From an uncultured Lachnospiraceae bacterium (GTDB lineage: Bacteria > Bacillota > Clostridia > Lachnospirales > Lachnospiraceae), in contig CAJTVK010000119.1 of the NCBI GenBank assembly GCA_910579645.1, forward strand, positions 1 to 13,186: a stretch of 13,186 nt of DNA, in the 5' to 3' direction. Both the position numbers and the translations under genes were made by a program. The notes beneath the pieces are model-generated. The model did no database searches, had not been told where the DNA came from, and saw only the letters and a list, made by a program, of their open reading frames with translations. Below are positions 1 to 7,019 of this stretch, in pieces (the first letter of the stretch is position 1; each line of letters opens with the position of its first letter).

Positions 1-62
1 TAGGAAAATATAATAGAAAGCCCGCAATGCAAACTTTCTATAACATTAGCTGTTGGATCGGA

Positions 63-680
63 TCACTGTCCCATGATTTTCATCCACCCTGCGGTGTAGA
101 AATCATTTAACTGCTGCAAAAACGCCTTTGCGTCGTCAAAAGGCATCCTATGGAGAACCATTTCAAAAAAGGCGCCTATCATCCCTGTTGCCATGATATG
201 CTCCAGCCTTTCATCAATCTTAGGAGCAGGAGTGCCGAGCTGTTCCAGAACCTTATAATATTTATGGGTAGCCTCCACCTCGATCTCCACCATGTCATCA
301 ATCATGGAAGCGTATTTCGTACCCGCCGAACATTTCAGGATCAGGTAAAATTCATCCATATGCTCACAGGAATATGCCAGCAGCTCATTCATACACTCTG
401 ATGACATCTTTCCCATCTGCTCCGGCTGCTTTTCCATGGGCAGGCTTTCAAAATATTCATGGGTCTGCTTATAGCGCCCCATCATATATTCATAGGCCGG
501 GTCCACCAATGCCGCGAACAGTTCTTCCTTGCTGTCGTAATAGCCGTAAAATGCCCCGGTAGTCACGCCTGCCGTTTTGACGATATTCCGCAGGGAGGCA
601 GTCTGGAATCCCTTTTCCATAAATTCCGCTTTTGCCGCCGCATGGATCAGCTCCAGTGTGCTTTTTTCCGGCTCACTCAT
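63..680 (-). CDS. TetR/AcrR-family transcriptional repressor
   Basis: Predicted 205-residue TetR-family DNA-binding repressor. The N-terminal HTH lies at about residues 10-55 and contains the family hallmark 'TTGAFYGYYDSKEELF' (about 40-55). The rest is a helical ligand-binding and dimer domain with no recognisable ligand signature. The ending 'FYTAGWMKIMGQ' resembles clostridial TetR proteins encoded beside ABC transporters (recollection, not a search). I chose the ATG at 680 because a GAAAGGGG Shine-Dalgarno-like stretch lies about 11 nt upstream. The frame stays open to a GTG at 722, but that codon falls at the predicted transcription start and cannot have a leader. The promoter is near consensus and two inverted repeats sit on it, so autorepression is likely. 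The stop is 62 bp from the window edge, so the regulated partner is probably outside. Family assignment is secure; the effector is unknown. Confidence 0.93.
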   Translation of the reverse strand: MSEPEKSTLELIHAAAKAEFMEKGFQTASLRNIVKTAGVTTGAFYGYYDSKEELFAALVDPAYEYMMGRYKQTHEYFESLPMEKQPEQMGKMSSECMNELLAYSCEHMDEFYLILKCSAGTKYASMIDDMVEIEVEATHKYYKVLEQLGTPAPKIDERLEHIMATGMIGAFFEMVLHRMPFDDAKAFLQQLNDFYTAGWMKIMGQ

Positions 681-701
681 TTGGCCGCACGCCCCTTTCT
701 T

Positions 702-733
702 TATAACGGTGTTATATATCACTGTTACACAGT
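702..733. promoter_or_regulatory. Probable TetR operator: two inverted repeats over the -10 and leader
   Basis: Two perfect inverted repeats lie next to each other. TATAAC-GGT-GTTATA spans 702-716, with 6-bp arms. ACTGT-TAC-ACAGT spans 721-733, with 5-bp arms, and overlaps the -10 element. Both have 3-nt spacers, and their centres (709 and 727) are 18 bp apart. TetR-family repressors commonly bind such sites over their own promoter. The repeats are visible directly; repressor binding is inferred. Confidence 0.6.
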
Positions 734-759
734 ATAGTTCAAGCCACAGCTTTTGTCAA
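731..759 (-). promoter_or_regulatory. Sigma-A promoter of the TetR gene
   Basis: On the minus strand, a perfect -35 TTGACA (754-759) is followed by a 17-nt spacer and a TATACT -10 (731-736). This is close to the vegetative sigma consensus. It predicts initiation at about 724, some 45 nt before the ATG at 680. It is the clearest promoter in the window. Its strength fits a gene that is held down by its own product. Confidence 0.85.
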
Positions 760-844
760 GAGGATAAAATAAATTTCATCCGAATGCCCAAATCTGGTCT
801 TAATCTTCCCTGCACTTTTATACCATTTGTAAAGCCAGATACCC

Positions 845-905
845 TATAAAGCAGAAAAGCCCCTGCCCACACACCATGTGCGTCGGAAGCCTTTTCTGCT
901 TTATA
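845..905. terminator. Long-stem hairpin, probable bidirectional terminator after the recombinases
   Basis: A perfect 15-bp inverted repeat (TATAAAGCAGAAAAG at 845-859, its complement at 891-905) encloses 31 nt. That inner stretch holds a smaller CACA-CCA-TGTG stem at 870-880. It begins 5 bp past the stop of the 525-residue recombinase. The A-rich 5' arm and T-rich 3' arm suit a two-way terminator, but no clean U-run follows the stem. A recombination-related site at the end of the mobile element is an alternative. Confidence 0.6.
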
Positions 906-910
906 AGCCT

Positions 911-2488
911 TTATGCCTTAATCTCCATCCCGTTCTTAAAGGTGAACCGGATGTCATCCCTGCCGTAGACCGTCGCATAATCCACCAGTGCGTACCATGC
1001 GCCCTCGTCGAAGCTGTCCACGGCATCCGGCATTGCTCCCAGCGTATCCACCAGGTTCTGCATCATCTCCCGCTGCGCCTGCTTTGCCACGATCCCGTCC
1101 TCCACCTCGCTAAGCCGAGCCTTTGCCCTGTCGAACCGCTCCGCAAGGGCATTATAGCGTTTTTCGTATTCCTTCTGGTTCTGCGCGATGCGGGCGTTCT
1201 CGGCAATGCACTGCTGTATCAGCTCCGCCACCACGTTCATCTCCTCCTGCAGGTGCTTTTTCTCCCTGTCCAGCTCATCCGTCCCAAATGCCGCCTCCTT
1301 CATCTCCTCAAAGGCTGCCGTGATCTCCGCCCTTTCCCTGCAGAAACTGTTCAGCGCCCTGATAAACAGCGTCTTTATGTTTTCCTCGTCAAGATGGGGC
1401 GTGGTGCATTTCTCCCCGCCGTCAAACTTGTGGTTGCACTGCCAGACCACCTTCCGGTATTTATCGTTGGAATGCCATACCTTGGAGCCGTACCAGCTCC
1501 CGCAGTCCCCGCATTTTATCTTTCCGGAGAAAACGCCTACACAGCTATTCCGGTTCTTCCCCGGCCGCCTCGCCTTCATCAGCGCCTGGACGCTGTCAAA
1601 GACGGAAGGCTCTATGATGGCCGGATGGTTCCCCTCCACATAATACTGCGGCACCTCGCCCTCATTGACTTTTTTCTTCTTGGAGAGGAAATCCACCGTG
1701 TAGACCTTCTGGAGCAGTGCATCGCCTTTGTATTTCTCGTTGGTGAGGATGGACTCTACCACCGCCTTGCCCCACACCTTCTTGCCGCCTGGAGTCGGTA
1801 TGCCCTCTTCCGTCAGTATCTTTGCGATCTTATAAGGCGAATGCCCGTGCAGGAACAGTCCGTAGATTTTCCGTACCGTTTCCGCCTGCCTTTCGTTGAT
1901 GACGAGGTTCCCGTCCTCTCCCCGGTCGTAGCCGAGGAACCTGCCGAACGGGACGCTCACCTTGCCGTCGGCGAACCGTTTCCTCATGCCCCAGGTGCAG
2001 TTCTCCGAAATGCTCCGGCTCTCCTCCTGCGCCAGCGAGGACATGATGGTGATGAGCAGCTCGCCCTTGGAATCGAATGTCCAGATGTTCTCCTTCTCAA
2101 AATAACACTCGCAGCCGTTCTCCTTCAGCTTCCGGATGGTGGAAAGGCTGTCGACCGTGTTCCTTGCGAACCTTGACACGCTTTTGGTGATGATTAAGTC
2201 GATGCGGCCGGCGAGGGCATCCTCCACCATCCGGTTAAAGCCGCTGCGGTGCCGTGTGGAGGTTGCACTGATCCCCTCATCCGAATACAGTTTGACAAAC
2301 TCCCAGTCCTCCCGGCTCTGTATGTAATTCGTATAGTAATCGCACTGTGCGGCATAGCTGGTCTGCTGGTCCTCCATGTCGGTGGAAACGCGGGCGTAGC
2401 CTGCCACCCTCCGCTTCTTCCGGCTGCTGATGGGGTCCGCCGTGAAGCGGTTCCTCGTGGCCGGTATCGTTGTCACGTTCTTTGCCAT
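911..2488 (-). CDS. Large serine recombinase (525 aa)
   Basis: Site-specific recombinase of the large serine family (TnpX/phiC31-like), which cuts and rejoins att sites through a serine-DNA intermediate. The N-terminal resolvase domain (about 27-170) has 'YARVS' with the likely nucleophile Ser35, then 'SVSRFARNTVD' and 'SLAQEESRSISEN'. The recombinase domain covers about 175-300. A zinc ribbon uses C326/C329/C351/C361. A helical, charged stretch at about 405-475 looks like the coiled coil of this family. The ATG at 2488 is preferred because AAGGTGAGG lies just upstream. The extension to 2518 would run further into the preceding gene. Its start overlaps the end of the preceding recombinase by 16 nt, so the two are probably co-translated. 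Complete length for the family. The identity of the att site is unknown. Confidence 0.93.
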   Translation of the reverse strand: MAKNVTTIPATRNRFTADPISSRKKRRVAGYARVSTDMEDQQTSYAAQCDYYTNYIQSREDWEFVKLYSDEGISATSTRHRSGFNRMVEDALAGRIDLIITKSVSRFARNTVDSLSTIRKLKENGCECYFEKENIWTFDSKGELLITIMSSLAQEESRSISENCTWGMRKRFADGKVSVPFGRFLGYDRGEDGNLVINERQAETVRKIYGLFLHGHSPYKIAKILTEEGIPTPGGKKVWGKAVVESILTNEKYKGDALLQKVYTVDFLSKKKKVNEGEVPQYYVEGNHPAIIEPSVFDSVQALMKARRPGKNRNSCVGVFSGKIKCGDCGSWYGSKVWHSNDKYRKVVWQCNHKFDGGEKCTTPHLDEENIKTLFIRALNSFCRERAEITAAFEEMKEAAFGTDELDREKKHLQEEMNVVAELIQQCIAENARIAQNQKEYEKRYNALAERFDRAKARLSEVEDGIVAKQAQREMMQNLVDTLGAMPDAVDSFDEGAWYALVDYATVYGRDDIRFTFKNGMEIKA

Positions 2489-4377
2489 TTCCTCACCTTC
2501 CCTCCATAAAAACGGCACGCAAGGCTCCCGTCCTCCAGCACCATAAGCTCCTGTACCTGTTTTTCAAATTCAGCCCCGTCAAATTCCTCCATGCCCATAA
2601 GGTAAGCCGAGATTTTGCGGATGTCCGAATCCTGGAAATCCCGCCCGCCGCATTCCGTCCGAACTTTTGACTTGCCGCTGCACCGCCAGTAGGTGTATTT
2701 CCCATAGCAGCAGTATTTGTGGTAGAGATTGCCGCAGGAGGCGCACCGTATCTTCCCGGCAAATTCCTCTGTGGAAGTTGCCTCATGCCTGTTGCTCCGG
2801 AGCTTCAGCGTTTCATAAGTTTTGACCGTGCCGTCCTTCAGATGGAAGTCTATGCTCCCCATTTTCTGCACCACCATCCGCTCCAGCGTTTCCTCAAAAA
2901 AGCCCTCGTCAAATTCTTCCTGCCCCATAACCTTGCAGAAGATATCCCTTATCTCCGAGTCCGGGTAATTCACGCTGTCGCAGGTCACGCCGTGGCTGCT
3001 TTTGGCGCGGCAGTACCAGTAAAGGTGGCCGCCGTCCGCTGTCTGGCTCACCGCCCTGCCGAAGCGCCGCCCGCAGGCCCCGCAGAATATCTTCCCGTCA
3101 AAGATGTTTTTCGGACGTTTCCTTACCGGCTTGTCAGGCTTTGGGGGCTTCACCGGCTCCGGCGGAGCCTCCCACGCCTTTGTCTGCCCGTCCAGGAACA
3201 CCGCCTCAAGGCTGCCGTCCGCAAGGACGGTAAGCCCCCTGACGGATTCCCCGAAAGCCTCTGCGTCAAATTCCTCCATCCCCATTAGACCGGCGCATAT
3301 TTTCTGGAGCTGTTCTTCAGAATAATTGCGGCTCCGGCAGGTGACGCCTTTTTCTTTCTTCGCCCTGCAGAACCAGCTCACATATTCCCGCCCTTTCACG
3401 GTGGCCGAACGCCTCGTATAATGGCATCCGCAGATGCCACATTTTATCTTCCCCGTGAAAGGGTATGCAGGATTTACCAGTGCCGCCCTTCTGATGATCT
3501 CATCCTGTGCCTTGTCAAAATCCTCACGGCTGATGATCGCCGTATGGTCGTTTTCCACATAATACTGCGGGAGCTGCCCCTGGTTTTTAATCTTGTTCTT
3601 CCGTATAGGGTCTTCGATAAAGCATTTCTGGTACCTGCGGTCGCCAATATAAATTTCGTTGCGCAGGATATAGTTCAGATGGCTGTAGGAAAGGTTATAT
3701 CCCCTCCATGATTTTATCCCCGCCTCTTCCAGTTCTCTTTTGATCTCCCCAAGCGGCACGCCCGATGTGAACCTCTCGAATATCAGCCTTACGGCTTCCG
3801 CCTCTTCCGGCACGATTTCATATTTCCCGCCGTCATAGCTGTATCCGAATACCCGTTTGTTCTTTACCCCGATCTCGCCGGACTGGTACCTTTTCCGGAT
3901 TCCCCATTTCGAATTTTCCGAAATGCTCCGGCTCTCCTCCTGCGCAAACGAGGCGAGGATGGAGAGCATCAGCTCCCCGTCGCCGGAAAAGGAATGGATG
4001 CGCTCCTTTTCAAACCGCACCTCCACCCCGATATCCTTTAAATGCCTGACCGTGGAAAGCAAATCCACCGTGTTCCTCGCAAACCTTGATATGCTCTTGG
4101 TCAGCACAATGTCCACCTTCCCCGCCTCGCAGTCCGCAATGAGGCGGAGGAACTCGCTGCGCGCCGCCGTCCCGGTCCCGCTGATCCCGAAATCCGCATA
4201 CACCCCGGCATATTCCCACTCAGGGTTTGACTGTATCAGCCCGTTATAGTAACTCACCTGTGCGGAAAGGGAATGGGCGAGGCGGTCCGTTTCCATGGAC
4301 ACACGGGCGTAGGCTGCGACTTTCGCCCGCTTCTTCAGAGCCGGTATCTTCGGCTCTATCCTGCTTATCTTCGCCAT
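2473..4377 (-). CDS. Large serine recombinase with three tandem zinc-ribbon modules (634 aa)
   Basis: Second large serine recombinase. The resolvase domain (about 19-165) carries 'YARVS' (likely nucleophile Ser27), 'SISRFARNTVD' and 'SFAQEESRSISEN'. The recombinase domain is at about 170-295. The C-terminus is unusual: a module of about 90 residues occurs three times, starting near 307, 426 and 539. Each has two Cys pairs (C313/C316 and C337/C347; C432/C435 and C456/C466; C545/C548 and C566/C576). Each then has an 'MG.EEFD' segment and a 'DG' beta-strand segment. A proline-rich linker (about 405-423) joins the first two modules. Unlike its partner it lacks the long coiled coil. AAGGAG lies 7 nt before the ATG at 4377. 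It lies 42 bp after the SHOCT-like gene and overlaps the next recombinase, so the two may work together. Confidence 0.92.
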   Translation of the reverse strand: MAKISRIEPKIPALKKRAKVAAYARVSMETDRLAHSLSAQVSYYNGLIQSNPEWEYAGVYADFGISGTGTAARSEFLRLIADCEAGKVDIVLTKSISRFARNTVDLLSTVRHLKDIGVEVRFEKERIHSFSGDGELMLSILASFAQEESRSISENSKWGIRKRYQSGEIGVKNKRVFGYSYDGGKYEIVPEEAEAVRLIFERFTSGVPLGEIKRELEEAGIKSWRGYNLSYSHLNYILRNEIYIGDRRYQKCFIEDPIRKNKIKNQGQLPQYYVENDHTAIISREDFDKAQDEIIRRAALVNPAYPFTGKIKCGICGCHYTRRSATVKGREYVSWFCRAKKEKGVTCRSRNYSEEQLQKICAGLMGMEEFDAEAFGESVRGLTVLADGSLEAVFLDGQTKAWEAPPEPVKPPKPDKPVRKRPKNIFDGKIFCGACGRRFGRAVSQTADGGHLYWYCRAKSSHGVTCDSVNYPDSEIRDIFCKVMGQEEFDEGFFEETLERMVVQKMGSIDFHLKDGTVKTYETLKLRSNRHEATSTEEFAGKIRCASCGNLYHKYCCYGKYTYWRCSGKSKVRTECGGRDFQDSDIRKISAYLMGMEEFDGAEFEKQVQELMVLEDGSLACRFYGGKVRKWQRT

Positions 4378-4419
4378 AAGATCACTCCTTCCGCTACTAT
4401 ACATCACTCTAAAACCGCA

Positions 4420-4596
4420 TTAAGTCAACGGTTTTCCAGCCAGTAATGTACCCGAAATTGGGCGGTATTTTTCCAGCAGTTTTGTATCAATTATGGCTAA
4501 TACCTCTTCATCAATGACACCCTTTTCCAGCATGGATTTAGCGATGGAAAGCGAGATATAATACAGCTTTTCTGCCCGGAACTGCTCCTCAGTCAT
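4420..4596 (-). CDS. SHOCT-like small protein of the recombinase operon (58 aa)
   Basis: Short 58-residue protein. Its core 'SIAKSMLEKGVIDEEVLAII' followed by 'LLEKYRP' fits the SHOCT-type pattern: a short helix, the turn 'LEKGVIDEEV', then a second helix. Very similar small proteins precede serine recombinases in Firmicutes integrative elements (general knowledge, not searched). I chose the ATG at 4596, which overlaps the end of the preceding gene by 8 nt (ATGACTGA), with GGAGG about 11 nt upstream. An upstream start at 4704 would be read almost entirely within the preceding gene in another frame. Function unknown; a protein-interaction or accessory role in excision is possible. Confidence 0.75.
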   Translation of the reverse strand: MTEEQFRAEKLYYISLSIAKSMLEKGVIDEEVLAIIDTKLLEKYRPISGTLLAGKPLT

Positions 4597-5005
4597 CTGC
4601 CCCGCCACCTCCAAACCGATGGTTAATATAACAGGCGTGAGAGCAGTATTTCCTTCTGGAATTGCCGTAGGCCGTGAACTCCCTTCCGCATCCGGCGCAG
4701 GCATGGATGTAGACCGCTTTTTTGTTCAGCATCTCCGGGTGTTCCTTCCACCATTTCTTCCGGCACTGTGCAGAGCAGAACACCCTTGTCTTCATCCCCT
4801 CAGTCTGCACCAACGCCGCCCCGCACTCCTTACAGCGGCTACCGGTCCCCTCCGGCGTTTTCCCCGCCATGTTCCCGGTCAGCCCGTTCCGCCTGCAGAA
4901 CGCCACCACGGCATCCTTTGTCAGACCGACCTCCTTTGCTATGCTCGCATATCCAAAGCCGCTGTTACGGCGTTTTATGACCACATTTTTCTGTTCTTCC
5001 GTCAT
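4589..5005 (-). CDS. HTH and double zinc-finger protein, first gene of the recombinase operon (138 aa)
   Basis: A 138-residue predicted nucleic-acid-binding protein. The N-terminus (about 4-44) is a Hin/resolvase-like helix-turn-helix, with 'GFGYASIAKEVGLTKDAV' as the helix-turn-helix core. Two Cys4 zinc fingers follow: C58/C61 with C77/C81, and C103/C106 with C121/C125. The end 'GGGGADD' is flexible. The ATG at 5005 has a perfect AGGAGG (5014-5019) with an 8-nt spacer. The upstream frame to 5065 lacks such a site. Proteins of this build commonly lead serine-recombinase operons in clostridial mobile elements. A role as recombination accessory or directionality factor, or as regulator of the operon, is inferred and untested. 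Stop and start overlap with the SHOCT-like gene indicates co-translation. Confidence 0.82.
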   Translation of the reverse strand: MTEEQKNVVIKRRNSGFGYASIAKEVGLTKDAVVAFCRRNGLTGNMAGKTPEGTGSRCKECGAALVQTEGMKTRVFCSAQCRKKWWKEHPEMLNKKAVYIHACAGCGREFTAYGNSRRKYCSHACYINHRFGGGGADD

Positions 5006-5213
5006 GAGAACCACCTCCTGCGGAGGCTTATGTATTTTACCCCTGCTTATAAGAAAGCCTCCCATTTCATTGCCACGGCAGAAGGGAAAACTTGAGGGTA
5101 AAATAAAAAAACCGCCTTACGGCATCTTATGAGCCGCAGGCTTGTCACTATTCGCTGTTATTCTGTGTCGTTTTATTAAATACCAAAGGCTGTGGCGCAG
5201 CAACACAACGCGG
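5006..5213. other. Non-coding leader of the recombinase operon
   Basis: About 200 bp without a convincing gene lie between the ABC operon terminator and the HTH/zinc-finger gene. The stretch holds a terminator-like hairpin (5105-5141). Closer to the gene, a TATAAG at 5046-5051 on the minus strand could be a -10, with a weak TGGCAA about 18 nt upstream. No recognisable riboswitch was seen. One end of the mobile element could fall here, but no repeat proves it. Confidence 0.4.
5105..5141 (-). terminator. Terminator-like hairpin in the recombinase operon leader
   Basis: Read on the minus strand, GCCTGCGGC (5133-5141) pairs with GCCGTAAGGC (5114-5123), with one small internal mismatch or bulge. 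A run of seven T residues follows (5105-5111). The geometry is that of an intrinsic terminator. It lies downstream of the ABC operon terminator and about 100 bp before the HTH/zinc-finger start codon. It could insulate the mobile element from flanking transcription, end a short RNA, or attenuate the recombinase operon. Confidence 0.6.
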
Positions 5214-5241
5214 AAAAAGCAGCCTGGTTTCCCAGGCTGCT
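5214..5241 (-). terminator. Intrinsic terminator of the ABC transporter operon
   Basis: On the minus strand a perfect 10-bp stem (AGCAGCCTGG with its complement, 5232-5241 and 5218-5227) has a 4-nt loop and is followed by TTTTT (5214-5218). It lies 30 bp past the stop of the second ABC half-transporter. This is a textbook Rho-independent terminator and marks the end of the uptake transcription unit. Confidence 0.93.
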
Positions 5242-5270
5242 GCCGTATAAGCTATTTATATTCCTGCAGA

Positions 5271-7019
5271 TTACTGTATCTGCCAGCCTTCTGCCTGCTC
5301 CCTGACTCTTACAAAATCAAGATATTTTCCTTTCTGATGAATCAGTTCTTCATGCGTGCCTTTCTGGACAATCCTCCCCTCATCCACCACCAGAATCTGG
5401 CCAGTATTTTCGATTGTTGCAAGCCTGTGGGCAATCGTGATTAAAGTTTTCCCTTTTGCCAGCTCAGAAATCGCCGCCTGGATCAGATGCTCGTTTTCCG
5501 GATCAATGCTTGCTGTCGCTTCATCAAGTATGACAATCGGGGCATTTTTCAAAATAGCGCGGGCAATGGAAATACGCTGCTTTTCTCCGCCGGAAAGCGT
5601 ACCCCCTCCTTCCCCGATGACAGTATCGTAACCATCCGGGAGCGCTATGATGAACTCATGGCACCGTGCCTTCCTGGCTGCTTCCAGCATTTCCTCCTCT
5701 GCTGCGTCCGGCTTTCCGAAACATATATTGTTTCTTATGGTATCGCGGAATAAATAGACATTTTGAAATACCATGGAAATATTGGACAGCAGGCTGTCGC
5801 AGGTAAACTCACGCACATCGTGTCCGCCCACCGTGATCTTCCCGGTGTCCACATCATAGAACCTTGCAAGCAGGCTGCAGATCGTAGTCTTTCCACTGCC
5901 GGACGGGCCCACGATTGCAGCCGTGCTTCCCTGCGGAATCTGAAAGGAAACATCAGAAAGCACACTCCGTCTGTCATAGCCAAATCCCACACCCTCAAAG
6001 GCAATATCATATCGTTCCGGATGGATTCCGCCTGCGTCAGCATCAATAAACTCCGCCTGCTTGATCGTATCCAGCTTATCCATTGCAGCCGCAATGAGCT
6101 GCATGGTATGGGCGCCGTTCTGCACCAGCTCCACCCGTGCAAATAAGGTAAAAGAAAAAATTGCCATCATCAGGAAAACCGGGAGCGTCATTCCCCCATG
6201 TATGCATAAGTACGCCGATATCAGCACAATCCCCACTGACGCCAGTTTGCAGGAAAGCTGATGCAGTCCATTGCACCACACATAATCAAGTTCTATTTTA
6301 ATATTGATCCTGCGGTGTTCACAAAACGCATCCTTAATCCCCTGTACAGATACGCCTTCCTGCCCGTATGCCTTTACCACCGCAATGCCCCGGATAAATT
6401 CTATCACCGAAGTAATCAATGTATTCTGTGCCTTTTGATGTACGATAGAATTTTTATGGCTGGACAGGCTCATCAGATGCAGGAAGAATGCGGAAAGCAT
6501 GACACCTGCCAGTGCAATCAGCGCCACCTGCCAGCAAAAAAACAACAGACATAATATCATGGCTGCCACATGAACATACGCCCCGATAATCACATCAGTC
6601 ATTTTCATTGCATACATCTCGTATACGGAAAGATCCGTTGTGACCGCTCCGGCAATTTCCCCGGTATTGTTTTTGTCAAAAAAGCCAAGGGAAACCCGCT
6701 TTAAAATATTTCCAATCTCAATTCTCTCCTGCGCCGTCTTTTCATAGGCAATGCTCTCCTGATAGGTAGCCCGCAGATAGGAAAACAGAAACCTCCCGGC
6801 AATGGAAACCACCATAAAACTCAACGCATAAAGCGCCATGACCGGCCTCATTTCCAGTTCTCCCCGGCTGTCCTTTATCATCAGATCCAGAAAATATGCC
6901 GTTCCCATGATAGGCAGTGCGGTAAACATGGTCTGCAAAAACGACCACAAAAATCCCAGGTAGAGCCTTTTCTTATATTCTCCTGTCCAACTGATAATCC
7001 TCTTCACAGTCTTAAACAT
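5271..7019 (-). CDS. ABC half-transporter, permease fused to ATPase (YbtQ-like, 582 aa)
   Basis: Exporter-fold ABC half-transporter in the cytoplasmic membrane. Six predicted membrane helices occupy about residues 15-310. The ATPase domain (about 335-575) has Walker A 'GPSGSGKTT' (371-379), Q-loop Q419, signature 'LSGGEKQ' (475-481), Walker B 'IVILDE' ending at D499-E500, and H-loop H531. The ATG at 7019 is preferred: GGAGGG lies 8 nt upstream, and it overlaps the stop of the preceding half-transporter by 8 nt (ATGTTTAA). The longer frame to 7193 would run deep into that gene. It presumably forms a heterodimer with it. The pairing beside an AraC regulator and a DtxR repressor resembles YbtP/YbtQ and IrtA/IrtB, which import metal-siderophore complexes despite the exporter fold. 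A multidrug or peptide exporter cannot be excluded from sequence alone. Confidence 0.92.
   Translation of the reverse strand: MFKTVKRIISWTGEYKKRLYLGFLWSFLQTMFTALPIMGTAYFLDLMIKDSRGELEMRPVMALYALSFMVVSIAGRFLFSYLRATYQESIAYEKTAQERIEIGNILKRVSLGFFDKNNTGEIAGAVTTDLSVYEMYAMKMTDVIIGAYVHVAAMILCLLFFCWQVALIALAGVMLSAFFLHLMSLSSHKNSIVHQKAQNTLITSVIEFIRGIAVVKAYGQEGVSVQGIKDAFCEHRRINIKIELDYVWCNGLHQLSCKLASVGIVLISAYLCIHGGMTLPVFLMMAIFSFTLFARVELVQNGAHTMQLIAAAMDKLDTIKQAEFIDADAGGIHPERYDIAFEGVGFGYDRRSVLSDVSFQIPQGSTAAIVGPSGSGKTTICSLLARFYDVDTGKITVGGHDVREFTCDSLLSNISMVFQNVYLFRDTIRNNICFGKPDAAEEEMLEAARKARCHEFIIALPDGYDTVIGEGGGTLSGGEKQRISIARAILKNAPIVILDEATASIDPENEHLIQAAISELAKGKTLITIAHRLATIENTGQILVVDEGRIVQKGTHEELIHQKGKYLDFVRVREQAEGWQIQ

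Noticed and set aside
13..41. Inverted repeat ATAGAAAG...CTTTCTAT near the left edge as a terminator after TetR
   Set aside because: The 8-bp arms are A/T-rich, the loop is 13 nt, and no convincing U-tract follows. It may be chance; the edge prevents a decision.
792..840. ATCTGG/CCAGAT inverted repeat with a 37-nt spacer between the TetR promoter and the hairpin
   Set aside because: Six-base arms at that distance are expected by chance, and there is no added structure.
878..2176. Long 432-codon open frame on the plus strand
   Set aside because: It is antisense to the serine recombinase, which has clear domains. Its His/Leu/Pro-rich translation shows no family features and it lacks a good ribosome binding site.
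4597..4704. Longer start for the SHOCT-like protein
   Set aside because: The extra 36 residues are the overlapping HTH/zinc-finger gene read in another frame. The ATG at 4596 has overlap-type coupling and a GGAGG.
5006..5213. Riboswitch before the recombinase operon
   Set aside because: Apart from the terminator-like stem I could not recognise a conserved aptamer core.
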